A stretch of DNA of 64,000 bases. Source: Linnemannia schmuckeri (lineage: Eukaryota; Mortierellomycota; Mortierellomycetes; Mortierellales; Mortierellaceae). This document shows, piece by piece, positions 46,308 to 57,643 of this stretch (its first letter is position 1; each line of letters starts with the position of its first letter). The stretch lies in contig JANATG010000020.1 of NCBI GenBank assembly GCA_029449235.1, positions 1 to 64,000 of the forward strand. Reading direction: 5' to 3'. The notes beneath the pieces are model-generated. The model was not told the DNA's origin. It made no database searches and saw only the letters and a program-made list of their open reading frames with translations. Position numbers and translations under genes: made by a program.

Positions 46308-48782
46308 TTATGCCTGACGAATGACCAAACCCCAAACAGCCAACACTATATATTATTGAAAGCAAAGGTACAGAGTTAATATCATCTTGTAGCTTGACAA
46401 ACATCTTAATGTCTGCACTGTTAAAAATAATAGAGCCAGAAAGTACCTTTTTGGCAGCTGATGCGGCAGTGGCGGGCGCGGTCAGAGTCCCATTCACCGG
46501 CAGCATAGAACGCGCGAGCGTGCTTCAAACAGGACTCCTCATGGAATTTCTGGTATAAACGCGTGTTGATCGTTCTCTGTTTGCATGCGGGTGAAAAAAA
46601 AAAAAAAAAAAAAAAGACTCTATTGTCAGTTACTAAAACATATAACAACTTCAGCAACAAAGGAGCAGAAAAACCTACTTCTAAACATTGATCGTTACCT
46701 CGCGCTCGGTGATCTCGGGTTCCTTGCGCTCGCCGCTGTGGATGGTAAAATCATTAGGGAGGACCCAGAAGTCAGCTCCGCTCAGGTAAAGCTCAAATAA
46801 GCAAGCCGCCTGGTTGTTTCCGAACCGCTCAGGGCACCAGAGCATCTTGTCACGACGCATCACGACTGAAGGTCCAAAGTATGGGTCGTAGTTCTGAATG
46901 GCGCTCAAGCGGGTCTGGGTCGCCCAGGTGTTGAAGTCGACATTGCGGATGGTCCTCTTCCATGTCTTCTCCGAAAGGATGACCTTGCCGTCGTGGACAT
47001 AGCTCAACAACATCTGCTTCTCCCGAGGCAATTGGTTGTATTTGAGCACGGGAACCAGATCTACTGCCGTCTCCTCATCCTCGAGCGTACTGGGAAGAGC
47101 GCCACCCTCGGATGTCATCGAGACGTTAAATCCAGGCACAACAAAGACGTTTCCTGTCCTCAACTTCTCCATCCACTGAGGGTAGTCCCTAAAGCTCTTG
47201 GAGATATCCGTCGCAGGGAGGGATCCATCAGCGTCCAACAAGAGGACAAAATCCGTCCTTGCAAAAAACCGCGCCAAGTTCCTGTGGAGGTTGGATTGTT
47301 GTTGAACAGTGGTCGAGAGTGGTCGTCGGTGGGTCTGAGGGGTGGTGATGAGATGAATGTCGACCTGATTGCGGATCTTGGGGTTGCTGGCTCTCATCGT
47401 ATGAAGTCTGCTAATTGGGTTCGATGCTCCTGGTTCGTCTGTTGGGTGGTCGATATGCAGCACCGCCGAAATTGGGCCTACAATATCATGATTGAGCAGT
47501 AAACATGCGATCAGATATATTACCCTTTTGTTGCTGCGTTCCGTCGATGTTGTTCCTGTCATTGGTAACGCCTATTCTTGCTTGCTTTCGTTGTATATGT
47601 TGTTGCTACTTGTGTTTCCTACTGTTATTGGTTGTCCTTGTTGATTGATACCTTTTTCGTTATCGTTTACTCTTCTTGTTTGTTCTTGCGTTGTTGCTGT
47701 TTATTTGTGGTTGTAACGGATAGGATAGGTGCATGAAGCACAGCCCAATCCCAATCCCAGCCCAATCGATCCCACAAACACTATTGCTGTGGTGCGGTGC
47801 ACAAACCAAACCCTCCTTTAGGCACTGTCTTTCCTTCTCCTCTTTCCTTTGCTGGCGGTGTCCTGTAAGGATTGATCCATGTATCCTTTTTCTCTCGTTT
47901 TCATCACACAGAGTGAGTGAAGGAATCGGCCATTACCTGGAAAGTGCTCGACGAGGCGGATGAGTTCAGAGAGGTCGTCCTGGGGGACAAAGGTGGCGAG
48001 AGTGATCTCGTCGGGGCGAGGGGATGCCTCTGAGCGGACAAAGAAGGGCTGGATATTGTCCGTAATATCTGGGGTGCTGAATGCAAACATCTTTGACAGA
48101 ATCACGCTCGTCGACAGCTCTGACACTACCGAGTAGGATTTCTCTATAGTATATTGTTGGATGGTAATAAGTATGAGTAGGTGTCCATTGTACGTTGTTG
48201 CTTGGTGCAAAGCGTGAGTAAGGTGTCCATTGGAGGCGTTAAGTGCATGCTGTCACTGTCGTTGCTCTTGTTCTTAATATGACGTTGCCATGTTGTTGTG
48301 TTGTGCTGTCCCTGTTGATTCTGTTCTGGAGATATTGCTTAAGATTGCAAAGGGAGAAAAGCGATAGTCGATTCTCTTGGTATGAACAAGAATGAATTGG
48401 TTTCTGTCGAATATCTTGCACCATTTCAGCTAGTATTATTATCTTGCAGCAAACAGTACAGACGCAGGCGCACTGTGCATTATTCTGTCTCTTCTGCAAT
48501 TCAACTCATCCTTGTCTGCGTGTCTTCCCAAGGTTTACCTGGGTCATAGGTCCTCTCGAGCTCATAGTGTGGGTAGACAATGGCCTCGGGGGCGGACTCG
48601 TAGGTGAGGAGATGTTTAAGAGTAAAGATAGCACAGAAACCGACGTAGGCGATGAAGACGGTCTTGATTGCCCTTGACTTTACGAGTCTTCCGATGATGC
48701 TATTGCTTAAAGATCCACTTGTGCGGTTGTTGTTTGCACCTGCTGTTGGCAGCAGTGATGCCGAAGTTGGGGACTTGTACAT
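46308..48782 (-). CDS. GT49/LARGE-like Golgi glycosyltransferase
   Basis: A type II membrane glycosyltransferase. Five exons (48539-48782, 47937-48143, 46699-47477, 46447-46576, 46308-46345) keep phase and give 465 residues. A cytosolic tail of about 40 residues is followed by one transmembrane helix (TVFIAYVGFCAIFTLKHLL), then a lumenal domain. The domain begins SVILSKMFAFSTP and ITLATFVPQDDLSELIRLVE, continues with NLHRNLARFFARTDFVLLLDADGS, where Asp232-Ala-Asp234 is the metal-binding DxD motif. It also has YDPYFGPSVVMRRDKMLWCPERF and FTIHSGERKEPE, as in the GT49 family. The last tiny exon (13 codons, LAVWGLVIRQA) is joined by a phase-1 intron; this is the least certain part. GT49 enzymes transfer glucuronic acid or N-acetylglucosamine type sugars; the acceptor here is unknown. 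Convergent with the thioesterase gene, with 208 bp between stops. Confidence 0.83.
46594..46615. repeat. Homopolymer A22 (polypyrimidine tract of a 3' splice site)
   Basis: Twenty-two A on the plus strand. On the sense strand of the GT49 gene this is a T22 tract 17 nt before the acceptor at 46577, so it acts as an exceptionally long polypyrimidine tract. Confidence 0.8.
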
Positions 48783-49499
48783 TTGAATATATTGATGCTG
48801 CTGTTCTCCTTAGCCGTTGTTGGTGAGTCTTGTAGTTTTGTTATTGGTTGAAGGAGATATGTGTGTGTGTATGTGTGTGTTGAGAGTGTTGATGAAGGAG
48901 AGAGGAAAGAGTGTGAAGTATGTGAGTGAGAGTAGGGGGGCTAAGTGTGCATGCCAAAAGAGGGATGAAGAATGAAAAAAAAAAAAAATAAAAGAACAAC
49001 GAATGATGGAGGTGGATGCAAGTAGGGAGGTGTAGGGGTGTACACTCGCTAGGAGTAGCAGGAGTAGGAGTAGAGATAATAGATAGGATTGTCCTGCTGA
49101 AAGTAAATAGAGAGAGAAGAACGAAGGCCGGAAGGAAGGAAAGAAAGGTGCGGCAAAAGGGAAGAGAACAAAGAGGAGCAAGAATATGAGTGCGAATTAT
49201 GATGTTATTCCTTGTGAACTCAACCACTGTGATAATAATACACATCCGCATTTATACCAGCTCAATCACTTACTTGCTATCTCTCTTCTCACTCCATTCA
49301 TTACACGCACTTGCTCACATATAGTAATATTAAAGAAATGCCTTTAATGCTGTATATACACTAGGCTGGTTATGGTGCCATGGATTGAAAAGATTGGATG
49401 GATCGAAAGAAATGTGCAGCTGCTCAAATAAAAAAGGGTTCTTCGTCTGTCCTGTTGTCGGTTGTTGTTCATGCCCAACATTCGACTCGGCTCGACTCA
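48783..49499. other. GT49 promoter region and downstream region of the coiled-coil gene
   Basis: Purine-rich on the plus strand near 49085-49180 (pyrimidine on the GT49 sense strand), with a short GTGTGT run at 48860-48882 and A13 near 48975. No gene supported. Confidence 0.45.
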
Positions 49500-50714
49500 T
49501 TATCGCCGACTAGACGTTCGTCTGTCACGGTTACGCTTCAGATACTGCTCATTCGTCATCGGGGGCTGGAACTGGCTCGGGAACGCAGTCGGCATCTCGC
49601 TATTACTGCTACCAAACAACCCACTACTGCCTGAGCCCCACGAATTCGTCGTAAACCCATTGTTGTTGTTGTTGCCGCTCGTCAGGTTGCCAAACAGCGC
49701 CGACGACAATAATCCACCACTACCTCCACCAAACGATGAGGAGGACGAAGACGACTGCTGGCTAACAAGGTGACTGAACCCAGCAGACGCCAGATCCTGT
49801 CGCTTCTTCTCCTGTGCCAACAACTCCTTGGCCCGCTTCTCCTCCAAAAACACCCAAAACTCTTGCTGCTGCGCCGGCGTCAACATCACATCAAGCCCCT
49901 GACCACCATTGGCCATCATCCTCTCAACAAACATTGGGTCCTTCTGCAACGCAATCGTCAACACGTCTGCCATATCCAACGCATCATCCTTCCCACTACT
50001 CCCACCGAGACGGAAACTGGCTGAAGTACGCTTCTGTTGTTGGCGACGGTAGAGCCATTCCTCAAGCGATCGACGAAACTCTCGTCCTTGGTCCTCTCGC
50101 AACTGCATAGCCCACAACTCTTCGGCGCGTTTCTGCTCTTGCTCCTCTCGGTGGCGTTCTTCCAACTGTGCCTGGTACAGCCTCATCTCCTCGGCGCGCT
50201 TGGCCTCCTCGCGTTGTTGGTTGGTGATCTGTTCTTGGAACCGGATATACGACTGGAGCTGCTGAAACTCTTGAGGAAACTCGGCCGCAAATGTGTTCAT
50301 ATGCACCAGGAACCCATGGGGGTTGGACAGGTTCAACTGGTGCAAGAACGCCAAATACTGGACGCGGAGTGCTTCTTGTTCTTGTTGGAGACGCGCGATC
50401 GCCTCGGCAGACATCCACTGTTGGTGGGTCCCCACGGGTCCGCCCGTGATGGAAGTTGGCAGTGGGCGGAAGAGGGAAGGGGGATCATCAAAGACTGGAG
50501 ATGAGTTCTCGAATGGGTCTGGGGTGGTTGGGTCCAATTTCATGAGGTACTGGAGATCGACGTCCATAAAGGACTGCTTGGTCATGCGGCGGAGCATTCG
50601 GGGGACTGCTGGGGTACTGCCTTGTTGCTGACCGTTGGCTGCTGCTGCGGCGGCTGCGTTGGCATTGACGCGATGGCGACTCTGGAGGGGCTTCTTTTGG
50701 ACTGCTGGCTTCAT
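49500..50714 (-). CDS. Coiled-coil protein of unknown function
   Basis: A single open exon of 404 residues from the ATG at 50714. The N-terminus is basic and low-complexity (an Ala run, then Gln/Gly), followed by a conserved-looking MLRRMTKQSFMDVDLQYLMK and DPFENSSPVFDDPPSLF. The centre (about 105-235) is a long charged helix rich in Glu, Gln and Arg with heptad spacing, most likely a coiled coil. A second helical piece (DALDMADVLTIALQKDPMF, MLTPAQQQEFWVFLEEKRAK) follows. The tail is Ser/Gly/Asn-rich with FG dipeptides (LFGNL, GLFGSS), somewhat like nucleoporin or trafficking-adaptor tails, but that resemblance is weak. No signal peptide or membrane helix. I do not recognise the family. Confidence 0.7.
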   Translation of the reverse strand: MKPAVQKKPLQSRHRVNANAAAAAAANGQQQGSTPAVPRMLRRMTKQSFMDVDLQYLMKLDPTTPDPFENSSPVFDDPPSLFRPLPTSITGGPVGTHQQWMSAEAIARLQQEQEALRVQYLAFLHQLNLSNPHGFLVHMNTFAAEFPQEFQQLQSYIRFQEQITNQQREEAKRAEEMRLYQAQLEERHREEQEQKRAEELWAMQLREDQGREFRRSLEEWLYRRQQQKRTSASFRLGGSSGKDDALDMADVLTIALQKDPMFVERMMANGGQGLDVMLTPAQQQEFWVFLEEKRAKELLAQEKKRQDLASAGFSHLVSQQSSSSSSSFGGGSGGLLSSALFGNLTSGNNNNNGFTTNSWGSGSSGLFGSSNSEMPTAFPSQFQPPMTNEQYLKRNRDRRTSSRR

Positions 50715-51109
50715 GGTGGAGATAGGTTGTTTGTATGTTTTTTTGTGTTTTGTGTATGTGAGTGCGGGAGTCGTGCTCGTGTTTGAGTTGTGTTTTCTAG
50801 AAAATAATGGGCGATTGAGCTCCTTTTTATTTCAAACTGGTAGTCGCGGTCAATTGACTTTAACAGCGGTCAACTGATACCTGTACTTCCTTATTAGGAT
50901 ATTCGGATCGATTTGACGCTGCAAGGACCCAGCCTCCAGTCAAACGAGATCGCCAGGCGCACCTTTCACCATATTGTGGTACAAGGTTCATTTGACATTT
51001 ATTAGGGTTCCAAACGACTTTTCATTAGCAGTCAAACGAGATTTTTTACTCTGTCTCCAGAATTAAGTTAAGGAGTAAAAGAGGGGACACTAATCATATC
51101 AATCTGGTC
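50715..51109. other. Spacer between the coiled-coil gene and the GATA-like gene
   Basis: 395 bp. Contains three spaced copies of TCAA(A/C)GAGAT-like words (near 50940 and 51030) and CAAACGA/TTGACTTTAA strings. No gene. It should hold the coiled-coil gene promoter and the GATA-like gene 3' end. Confidence 0.4.
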
Positions 51110-54100
51110 TCAGGAACCATCACTCTCAGCGGCAGAAGGGGCGGTGGCAGTGTTATCCTTAGGTGCGCCGCCTACAGCTGAGGAAGAGGACAATGATGAA
51201 GTCGAAGAAGACGAAGAAGACGAAGAAGACGAAGAAGACGAGGGAGGCGTCAAATCATCTGGCCGGGGTACACTTTCCATCTCCACATCCTCACCCTCAC
51301 CCTCACCCTCGTCCCCTCTCTCTCGCTCTGGCATATCTTGATCTTGGTCACATTCTTCGTCCGACTCTTCTTCATCCTCCTCCATCTCAGGCATATGCAA
51401 CGCAGGTGGTCCACCACCAGACGACAACAGACACAGACCGTTGACCAGAACGCGGAACGCAAACACCACAGACTCTGTTGCACGGCTAAATGTCACCGCT
51501 ACATTTAGAAACAGAATGTGAGGACGAACAATCACATGGTTAGAAACTTGGCAAATAAACGTCAAATCAAAATGTATAATACAATAAAACTTACTAAGGG
51601 AGGGAACAGTGGGGTTCATGGGGACCATGCGAGTTCGGTCAGAACCACCGAAATGGACCAGAGTGTATCCGACCATCGGCTCAGTCTTCCACCGCTGTCC
51701 AAACACCTCCCCAACAGCCGCCTCGCTCATAAACGTCTTCACCTCCGACAAGGGCAACGACGATGTCGCAGCAGTCGTACCAGAGGAGAAAAGACTTTGC
51801 TGCGATCCGATAGCACTCACATCATCATCGTCATCCTCAATCTTGATCACAATAGGCCCTTCCTCCGTCGCACCAGCTGCAGACACGGATGTGACAACTG
51901 TAGTGGAATGGATCACGGGTGACGAGGCAGCTGTGCTGCTGGAAATAGACGCCTGGCGACTGTGAATATTGGCAGCTGCCTCGTCAAACGAACTGGCGGC
52001 AGAAAAGATGTGCTTCCACTCCAGCTCTGTCATCCGATCTTCCACCTCAAGAACCTGAGCATCTTGCCAGCCCTGAAATCGGACCTCTTGCAACTCCTTC
52101 TTGAATCGACTGTGAATCTTTTTCAAAAAGTTGACACGGAAGGGTGGGACGGGACGGCATTTGCCATGGGCTTGCCAATACTGAATACATGCTGGGCACA
52201 ACAGCCTTCCTTCGGCCATTGAAGTGTTGCTGTTGCTAGCGGGGTCAGCAGCGGTTGCTGGGGAGTCCTGGGTTGAGCTAGATGAGGATGAGCCAGACTC
52301 GACTCTAGGACGCCAGGTCAACGAGTCCAGCGCCATGCAGTTTGAGCACTCGAGGGGTCGGGCCGATTTCTGTGGAGGACCTGCGCCTTCAATCGTGCTA
52401 GTTGCTGACGCACATCCACTTCCATTGTTACTGCCGTTATTACGCGCCAACGATTGGGCTTTCATTGCAGCCAGAGTCGTGCCTGCAGAGATCGACTGAG
52501 CAACCGTCGCACGCTGTCGAAGCTCTTGGAGCTGTCTCGCCTGGAGCTGCTTCTGCTGTAAGAGACGCTGTGCCTGATACCGTTGGATCAGCTGCTGTTG
52601 TGCGCTCTGCTGTTGCTGCTGGTGGTGGTGAATCGCCAACATTCGCGAAGCCTGGTGTTGCTGTTGTTGCTGCTGCTGCTGTTGCAAGGACAACTGAGAT
52701 TGAGTTGACGACGCTGAGGTGGACGAGGAATGAGGATACATTTGTTGGTGAGGTTGGTACTGCCGCTGGATCTTGACCGGCTGTTGCGCCTGTTGCTGTT
52801 GCTGCTGTTGTTGCTGCTGCTGTTGCTGGGCTAGTTTGAGTGCTCGCTGTTGGTCCAACATCCGCATATGCTTCTGAAGATGGTACGATCGAGAATAGTC
52901 CGATTGCGCCTGCTGCTGGGCGCGATGTTGACGCTGGTGGAAAGATTGGCGCTGCTGCTCTTGTTGCTGCTGTTGTAATTGCTGCTGATGTGAAGAAGTT
53001 GTAGGCGTTGATAGCTGCTCGGTCGATTGATGATTGGTGTGGGTATACTGCGATGAAGTAGAGTGTGAAGGTGGAGAGTGGCGATTGGGCTGAGAACCGG
53101 GGCTGTGGTGCATCTTGGTGGGCCCTCCGGCCTCGGCTCCGCGATGAGGAAGAATAGGACGAGGCTGGACTGTCTGAGTTTTGGCTGTCAATGTCCGAGG
53201 AGGCGGCGATAAGGGTCCACCTGCATCATGACCATTTGAGTCTCGACTATTCCTATGGTCCGCTTGTGAATGACTAGAAGCCGACTCCCGGTCGTCTGTC
53301 CTTGGTGGTACCTGTCTGTTTCCGGGGTGCTGAGGCTGCGATCCTGACATGTATGTCTCGGGAGTGTACCATGATGGATAGGATGGTGCATGACGATAAA
53401 TGTACTGTCTCTCCTCAGAGCGTGGTGGACCATACGCTGACGAGGGCGGAGAATGTCGATGAGGATGGTGAGGATGGTGGTAGGCCGCCCTCTTGGAAGA
53501 GTGACCATACTCGCCGTCGTAGCCGCTGTGAACAGGTGGTCGTCCTTGATGACCATGGTCGTAACCGTATCCATATCCATATCCAGGATACTCGTCCATT
53601 GACCGGTCGACGGATCGTTTCCTGGAGCGGTTGAAGGGCGCATAGTTGACGGTCTTTGCCTCGAGCTCGAAAATCCGGTTCCTCATGGCAATGTACATGC
53701 CCTCGTTGAACTCTTTTGGCTCCTCGTCCAGCGAGAAAAGAACTATATCAAGAAGTGATTGTTGTTTGTTGTGAGTATGGCAAATAAAATCCTACACTCT
53801 CTTTCAACTAAGCAGGACAGGAGAACAGTGCGCTTCTTATTGTATTGCTTACCTCCATCGAGGGTCGAAAGTGTGTGCTGGGATGCAATTGTGTGCCGTG
53901 TCTGAAAGTATGGCTCTTGTAGGGGGGCAGATTTCTAGACAAGGGTCAAGGCGCCGAGGTGGGTATGAGAAAGGTTACAAAACAAAGTAAGGCATTGACA
54001 CCATATTTTAGTCTCTCATTGTAGCTCCCACGTTGAGCAATTGAACTTGCACAGGAGAACATAGCGATATTTGATCCTTTTTCATACCTTCCAGAGGGTC

Positions 54101-54372
54101 GAGAGAGCATCGTTGGAGTCGATTGAGGAATGGATTTGGTTTAGTTTGGCTGAAAGGGGAGGAATAGCAAAGGGGAAACGGTTAGAGGCGTCAGGGTGAT
54201 GAGAGACGAGTGCATTGCGATGGAGGAGATGAGGCTGTTGGGAGAAGCGAGAAGGAAGAGATGACTGATGAGAAGAAGAAGAAGGAAATGAAGGAGAAGA
54301 AGGGTGATGATGGCGCTGAGGAGGGGTAAAGGGATGAACAGGCTCGAGGTATGAGGTGGTTGTTGCAGTCAT
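51110..54372 (-). CDS. Polyglutamine nuclear protein with a stretched GATA-like zinc finger
   Basis: Four exons (54088-54372, 53853-53934, 51595-53742, 51110-51498) in phase give 967 residues. A conserved block near residues 105-150 (QEPYFQTRHTIASQHTLSTL, FSLDEEPKEFNEGMY, IAMRNRIFELE) spans three exons. It is followed by Tyr/His/Pro-rich sequence and many Gln runs (up to 14). The zinc finger (about 585-650) reads ECSNCMALDSLTWRP ... RLLCPACIQYWQAHGKCRPV. The two Cys pairs and the Trp, Leu-Leu-Cys and His-Gly-Lys positions match GATA/MTA-type fingers, but the loop between the pairs has 46 residues instead of about 17-20, filled with Ser/Ala/Asp. The tail has two acidic Glu/Asp/Ser runs and an SSSSSS run encoded by a repeat. 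A chromatin or transcription role is inferred. The start at 54372 is the ATG nearest the conserved frame. Confidence 0.72.
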
Positions 54373-55471
54373 TGGAATGATATTTGATTGTGAATTGGTG
54401 GCGTGTGAATAGAATAGGTATGTATGTGTATGAGTATGTGTATGTGTATTTGATATGAAGGAAAGGGGGAATGGATGGAAGTTGATGAAAAGTGTAATAA
54501 AGAAAGGATGCAAAAAAAGAACAACATCCAGAGCAAAGCAACGGGGAGAGTAGACAGCAACACAAGGGGTCGAGGTGTTCGTTCAGTCAGCCGGCCATTA
54601 TTGGCATTCCCGCGACATACTTCTTGGAGGTTGTTTGCTGTTGTTTTGTGTGTGTGGGGAAAAAAAAAAAAAAAAAAAAAAAAGAAAAGGGTGGATAAAA
54701 AAAGAGAGGAGGGCACATCAAAGAGACAAAAGGGCATAAGAGGAGTGTGTGATTTCTGTGATGAGTGGTGGCCCCAGAATGGATGACTTGATTTCTGATC
54801 GAAATAAAAATGCGGGGTAGAGAACAACAGATCACTGTCCAATCATAATCACAATCACACTTCATACCCCTCTCTCTTAAAATCACACTTCATCGCAGGG
54901 GTCTAAGGCAATGACATCGCATGAAAGAAGGTGTATATGTATGTGTATAGGTTAAAGAAGAAGTGTAAGGAAGCGTGCGTGCTCGGACAGTCTCAACTTG
55001 GAATGGAGTTGTGGATGCATCATCACCATCAACCAACAAAGAAGGAAGACAACAAAAAGGAAAAGTGCGGAGAAGAAAAGGTGGAGAAAAGGGAGTGTTG
55101 TGTGTGTATGTGCTTTAGTTGACAGCTGTCGCCGTGGGTTCTGCATCGACGTCGCTGTTGTCATTGTTGTCTGTCGCTGTTGTTGTTGTTATTGTCTGTT
55201 GCACATTGTATAATCGGCTTCTTTTGTTGTGTTTCCCCCTCAAGAAAAAAGGCGGTGGGTCTTCCGATCCCCATTTGACCTCTTTTAGAAGGCAAACAAA
55301 GACAAGGTTTCCTTTCTTTTTCTCACCTCCACCCTCTCTATTTTTTTGTTCCTTCCTAGTTTTGTACGACTGGGGATAATTGTTTTTGTTTTATGTTTTT
55401 CCCGTTCATCTGGGTCGTCCGGAAGTGATGAAATGAGAACATGAAGTAATTCGTCCATTGTGGTTACTTGG
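54373..55471. other. Promoter/intergenic region upstream of the GATA-like gene
   Basis: Low-complexity. It has GTATGTGTATGAGTATGTGT-type repeats at 54420-54450, A24 at 54660-54683, and GTT/CGCTGTT runs at 55146-55200. No supported gene. Confidence 0.45.
54660..54683. repeat. Homopolymer A24
   Basis: Twenty-four A on the plus strand, about 290 bp upstream of the GATA-like start codon. Confidence 0.85.
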
Positions 55472-56242
55472 TTAGTTACCTTGTTGCTTTGGCAGACCCT
55501 GATCTGTTGTCGTTGCTGTCATCGAGTCGTCCTCTTTATCGGTCTCCTGGACAGAAGATGTCACCATCGAGTATGCAATTGCCAACTCTTGGGATGTATA
55601 CGATGCTGCTGCTGCTGCCGCTGCTGCTGTCGACACTTCGACACTGGTGAGGTGGTGACTATACCGCTGGCTCCTTTGTTGGTGGTGAGGAGTATTTCTC
55701 TGCCGCGTGCGTGTATCGACAGATCCATTTCGTTCTTCTTTGTGGGCAGTATCAGATGCAGAGAGTGGTGGTGAAGGGGGAGGAGTCGAAGCAGATGCGT
55801 TTCTGGACCTGCTCCTTGATCGTCGATTATGTGCTGTTGTAGACGACGTTGATGCATCTTCAGAGTTGATGTTGGGTACAGTTGAAGTGATGATAGGACT
55901 GGTATTGATTTGTGCGACAGGGACAGACATGACTCGAGGGGTCACATCCCTGGAACAAGGGGAGAGTGAAGTGGGCGAAGGGGGTTTTGTCATGGTGGAA
56001 GGAGGCAATGGTGCTGTTGTGAGAGTAGGTTTCTTTGTTAACGTTGACGTTAGTGTTGATGGTGGAGGTGAGGGGGAGGAGGATGTGGACTTGTTTGGAG
56101 GAGTAGTAGAAGAGATCATTGTGTTGTATTGTTTGGGTGTAGAGGGTAAGAGGATGGGCAACAGAGGGGAGGTTGGAGAAGGGAAGCAGGGCTTGATTGT
56201 ACGAGTGGCGGTGGTGGCTGGAATTGACGATGTAGGTGACAT
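55472..56242 (-). CDS. Ser/Thr/Pro-rich ORF, possible first exon of an unknown gene
   Basis: 256 codons open from the ATG at 56242. The sequence is dominated by Ser, Thr and Pro, with an Arg/Ser stretch (NRRSRSRSRNASAS), an Ala run of nine and a last helical piece ASYTSQELAIAYSMVTSS. No domain, signal peptide or membrane helix was found. Near its end the sequence CAACAAG|GTAACT is a good splice donor, so the frame could continue into further exons. I could not find a convincing one between 55470 and 54400. It may instead be a leader of low-complexity sequence; low confidence. Confidence 0.33.
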   Translation of the reverse strand: MSPTSSIPATTATRTIKPCFPSPTSPLLPILLPSTPKQYNTMISSTTPPNKSTSSSPSPPPSTLTSTLTKKPTLTTAPLPPSTMTKPPSPTSLSPCSRDVTPRVMSVPVAQINTSPIITSTVPNINSEDASTSSTTAHNRRSRSRSRNASASTPPPSPPLSASDTAHKEERNGSVDTRTRQRNTPHHQQRSQRYSHHLTSVEVSTAAAAAAAASYTSQELAIAYSMVTSSVQETDKEDDSMTATTTDQGLPKQQGN

Positions 56243-57643
56243 GTATAAATTTCAGGTGTGCTGGTATAGGTGTGGTTGGATAGGAAGGAGTGAATGAGAG
56301 TTGTATGAGAGAAGGGATGAATGCAAGAAGGGAAGAAGAGAAGAGAGTGAATGAATGGACAAAGAGACAAAGAGACAAAGTAAGAAAGAAATCTCATTCG
56401 TTTGTTTGTTCTTTCCCTTTTTTTTTATTGTTTGTTTGTTGGCTCATTCGTGCGCTGCCTCTCAGGGCAAGGGGTAAGGTAGACCTGGCAAGCAGGCAGC
56501 AGTACAGCAGCAGTAACAACAGCAGTGCGGTGGACCCCTTCCTGTGGTTGTGTGGATGAGGAAGAAGTGGAAGAGAAAAAAAAGGAGGGGAAGTGGGATT
56601 CGGGCGAATGCGCGTGTGATCCCATTGGCTACTGCTGAGAATGTATTCCCTCCTGTACTGCTCTTCCCTTAAGGACATCGGGACATGTCGGTGGAACCCT
56701 ATTTCAGGAACAAATCACTAAGAAAAAAAAAACTGGGTCTCCCTTGCGTGGGGGAATGAAGGATGGAGAGTGATGGGTATGACACGCTTTTGGTTATATA
56801 TCCCGTATAACTACACGAGAGGCGGGTTGCCACTAATTGTCTCACGTTCACGCACGCCATTCTTGTTGCTCCTTACTTGTTCCTGCTCATACACATCGTA
56901 CAGTTCGCCCATAGACGCTGCTGTGGTTCTTATTCTCTCCCTCCCTCTCCTCCTTAATTGCTACAAAAATAAATTCCCGAGGAGCTCTTTCTACTATCGC
57001 AAACCATATCGAGATTGGCCGGTCTCCTTCTCCTTCTATCCCTCCCTCCCTCCCTATTCCTCTTCTTCCTCTTCTTCAGCTGAAAAGTGGACCCACTTTT
57101 GCACCTCATCACAAAAACACATGTCCGTACCTGTGTGCGGGGGACGCGGAAGGGCGGTATGTAGAAAGAAGACGAAGAGGGAGAGAAAAAGAGAGAAAAG
57201 AGGAAGCGCCCGTCCCCTCCTTCCCCTTTGAATATAGCATGAGGGAGATAGTTGGATACCCACATTCCAGTGGATAATATGTCTCTCGATTATCTGATAA
57301 CATCGGGCAAAGAGCGGGAAGAGAAAGACGAGAGGGGAGGAGGGGAGGAGAGGAGGTGGAAAGACGAGAAAGAGGAAGGAAAGAGAGAATAGAAGTAGAG
57401 TGGAGTACATGCCTTCCTTAACATGTGCGTTATCTCTCTTTCCCTGGATCACTTCATCCCTCCATCACATTACCATCAAGCATGTCCTTTTCCATTGTAT
57501 GTGAAAGATGTGAAACAAGCAGCAGAATAACTTTCCCCGCAATTTTTCTCATATCATTCAACCTCGCGTCGTGAGTCCGGTGTTCATACGAGAATTATTA
57601 TTGATATTATGGCTACGGAAAATTGAAGTATAACAGCTGGCTA
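56243..57643. other. Intergenic region left of the C2H2 gene
   Basis: Purine-rich tract on the plus strand at 57170-57400. This could be the leader of the Ser/Thr/Pro-rich ORF on the minus strand. Other parts contain (CTCCCT) and TTCCTCTTCTTC runs at 57040-57080. No gene recognised. Confidence 0.4.

Noticed and set aside
45886..46506. 206-codon minus-strand frame between the thioesterase and GT49 genes
   Set aside because: It overlaps the last thioesterase exon and GT49 3' exons in another frame; no domain.
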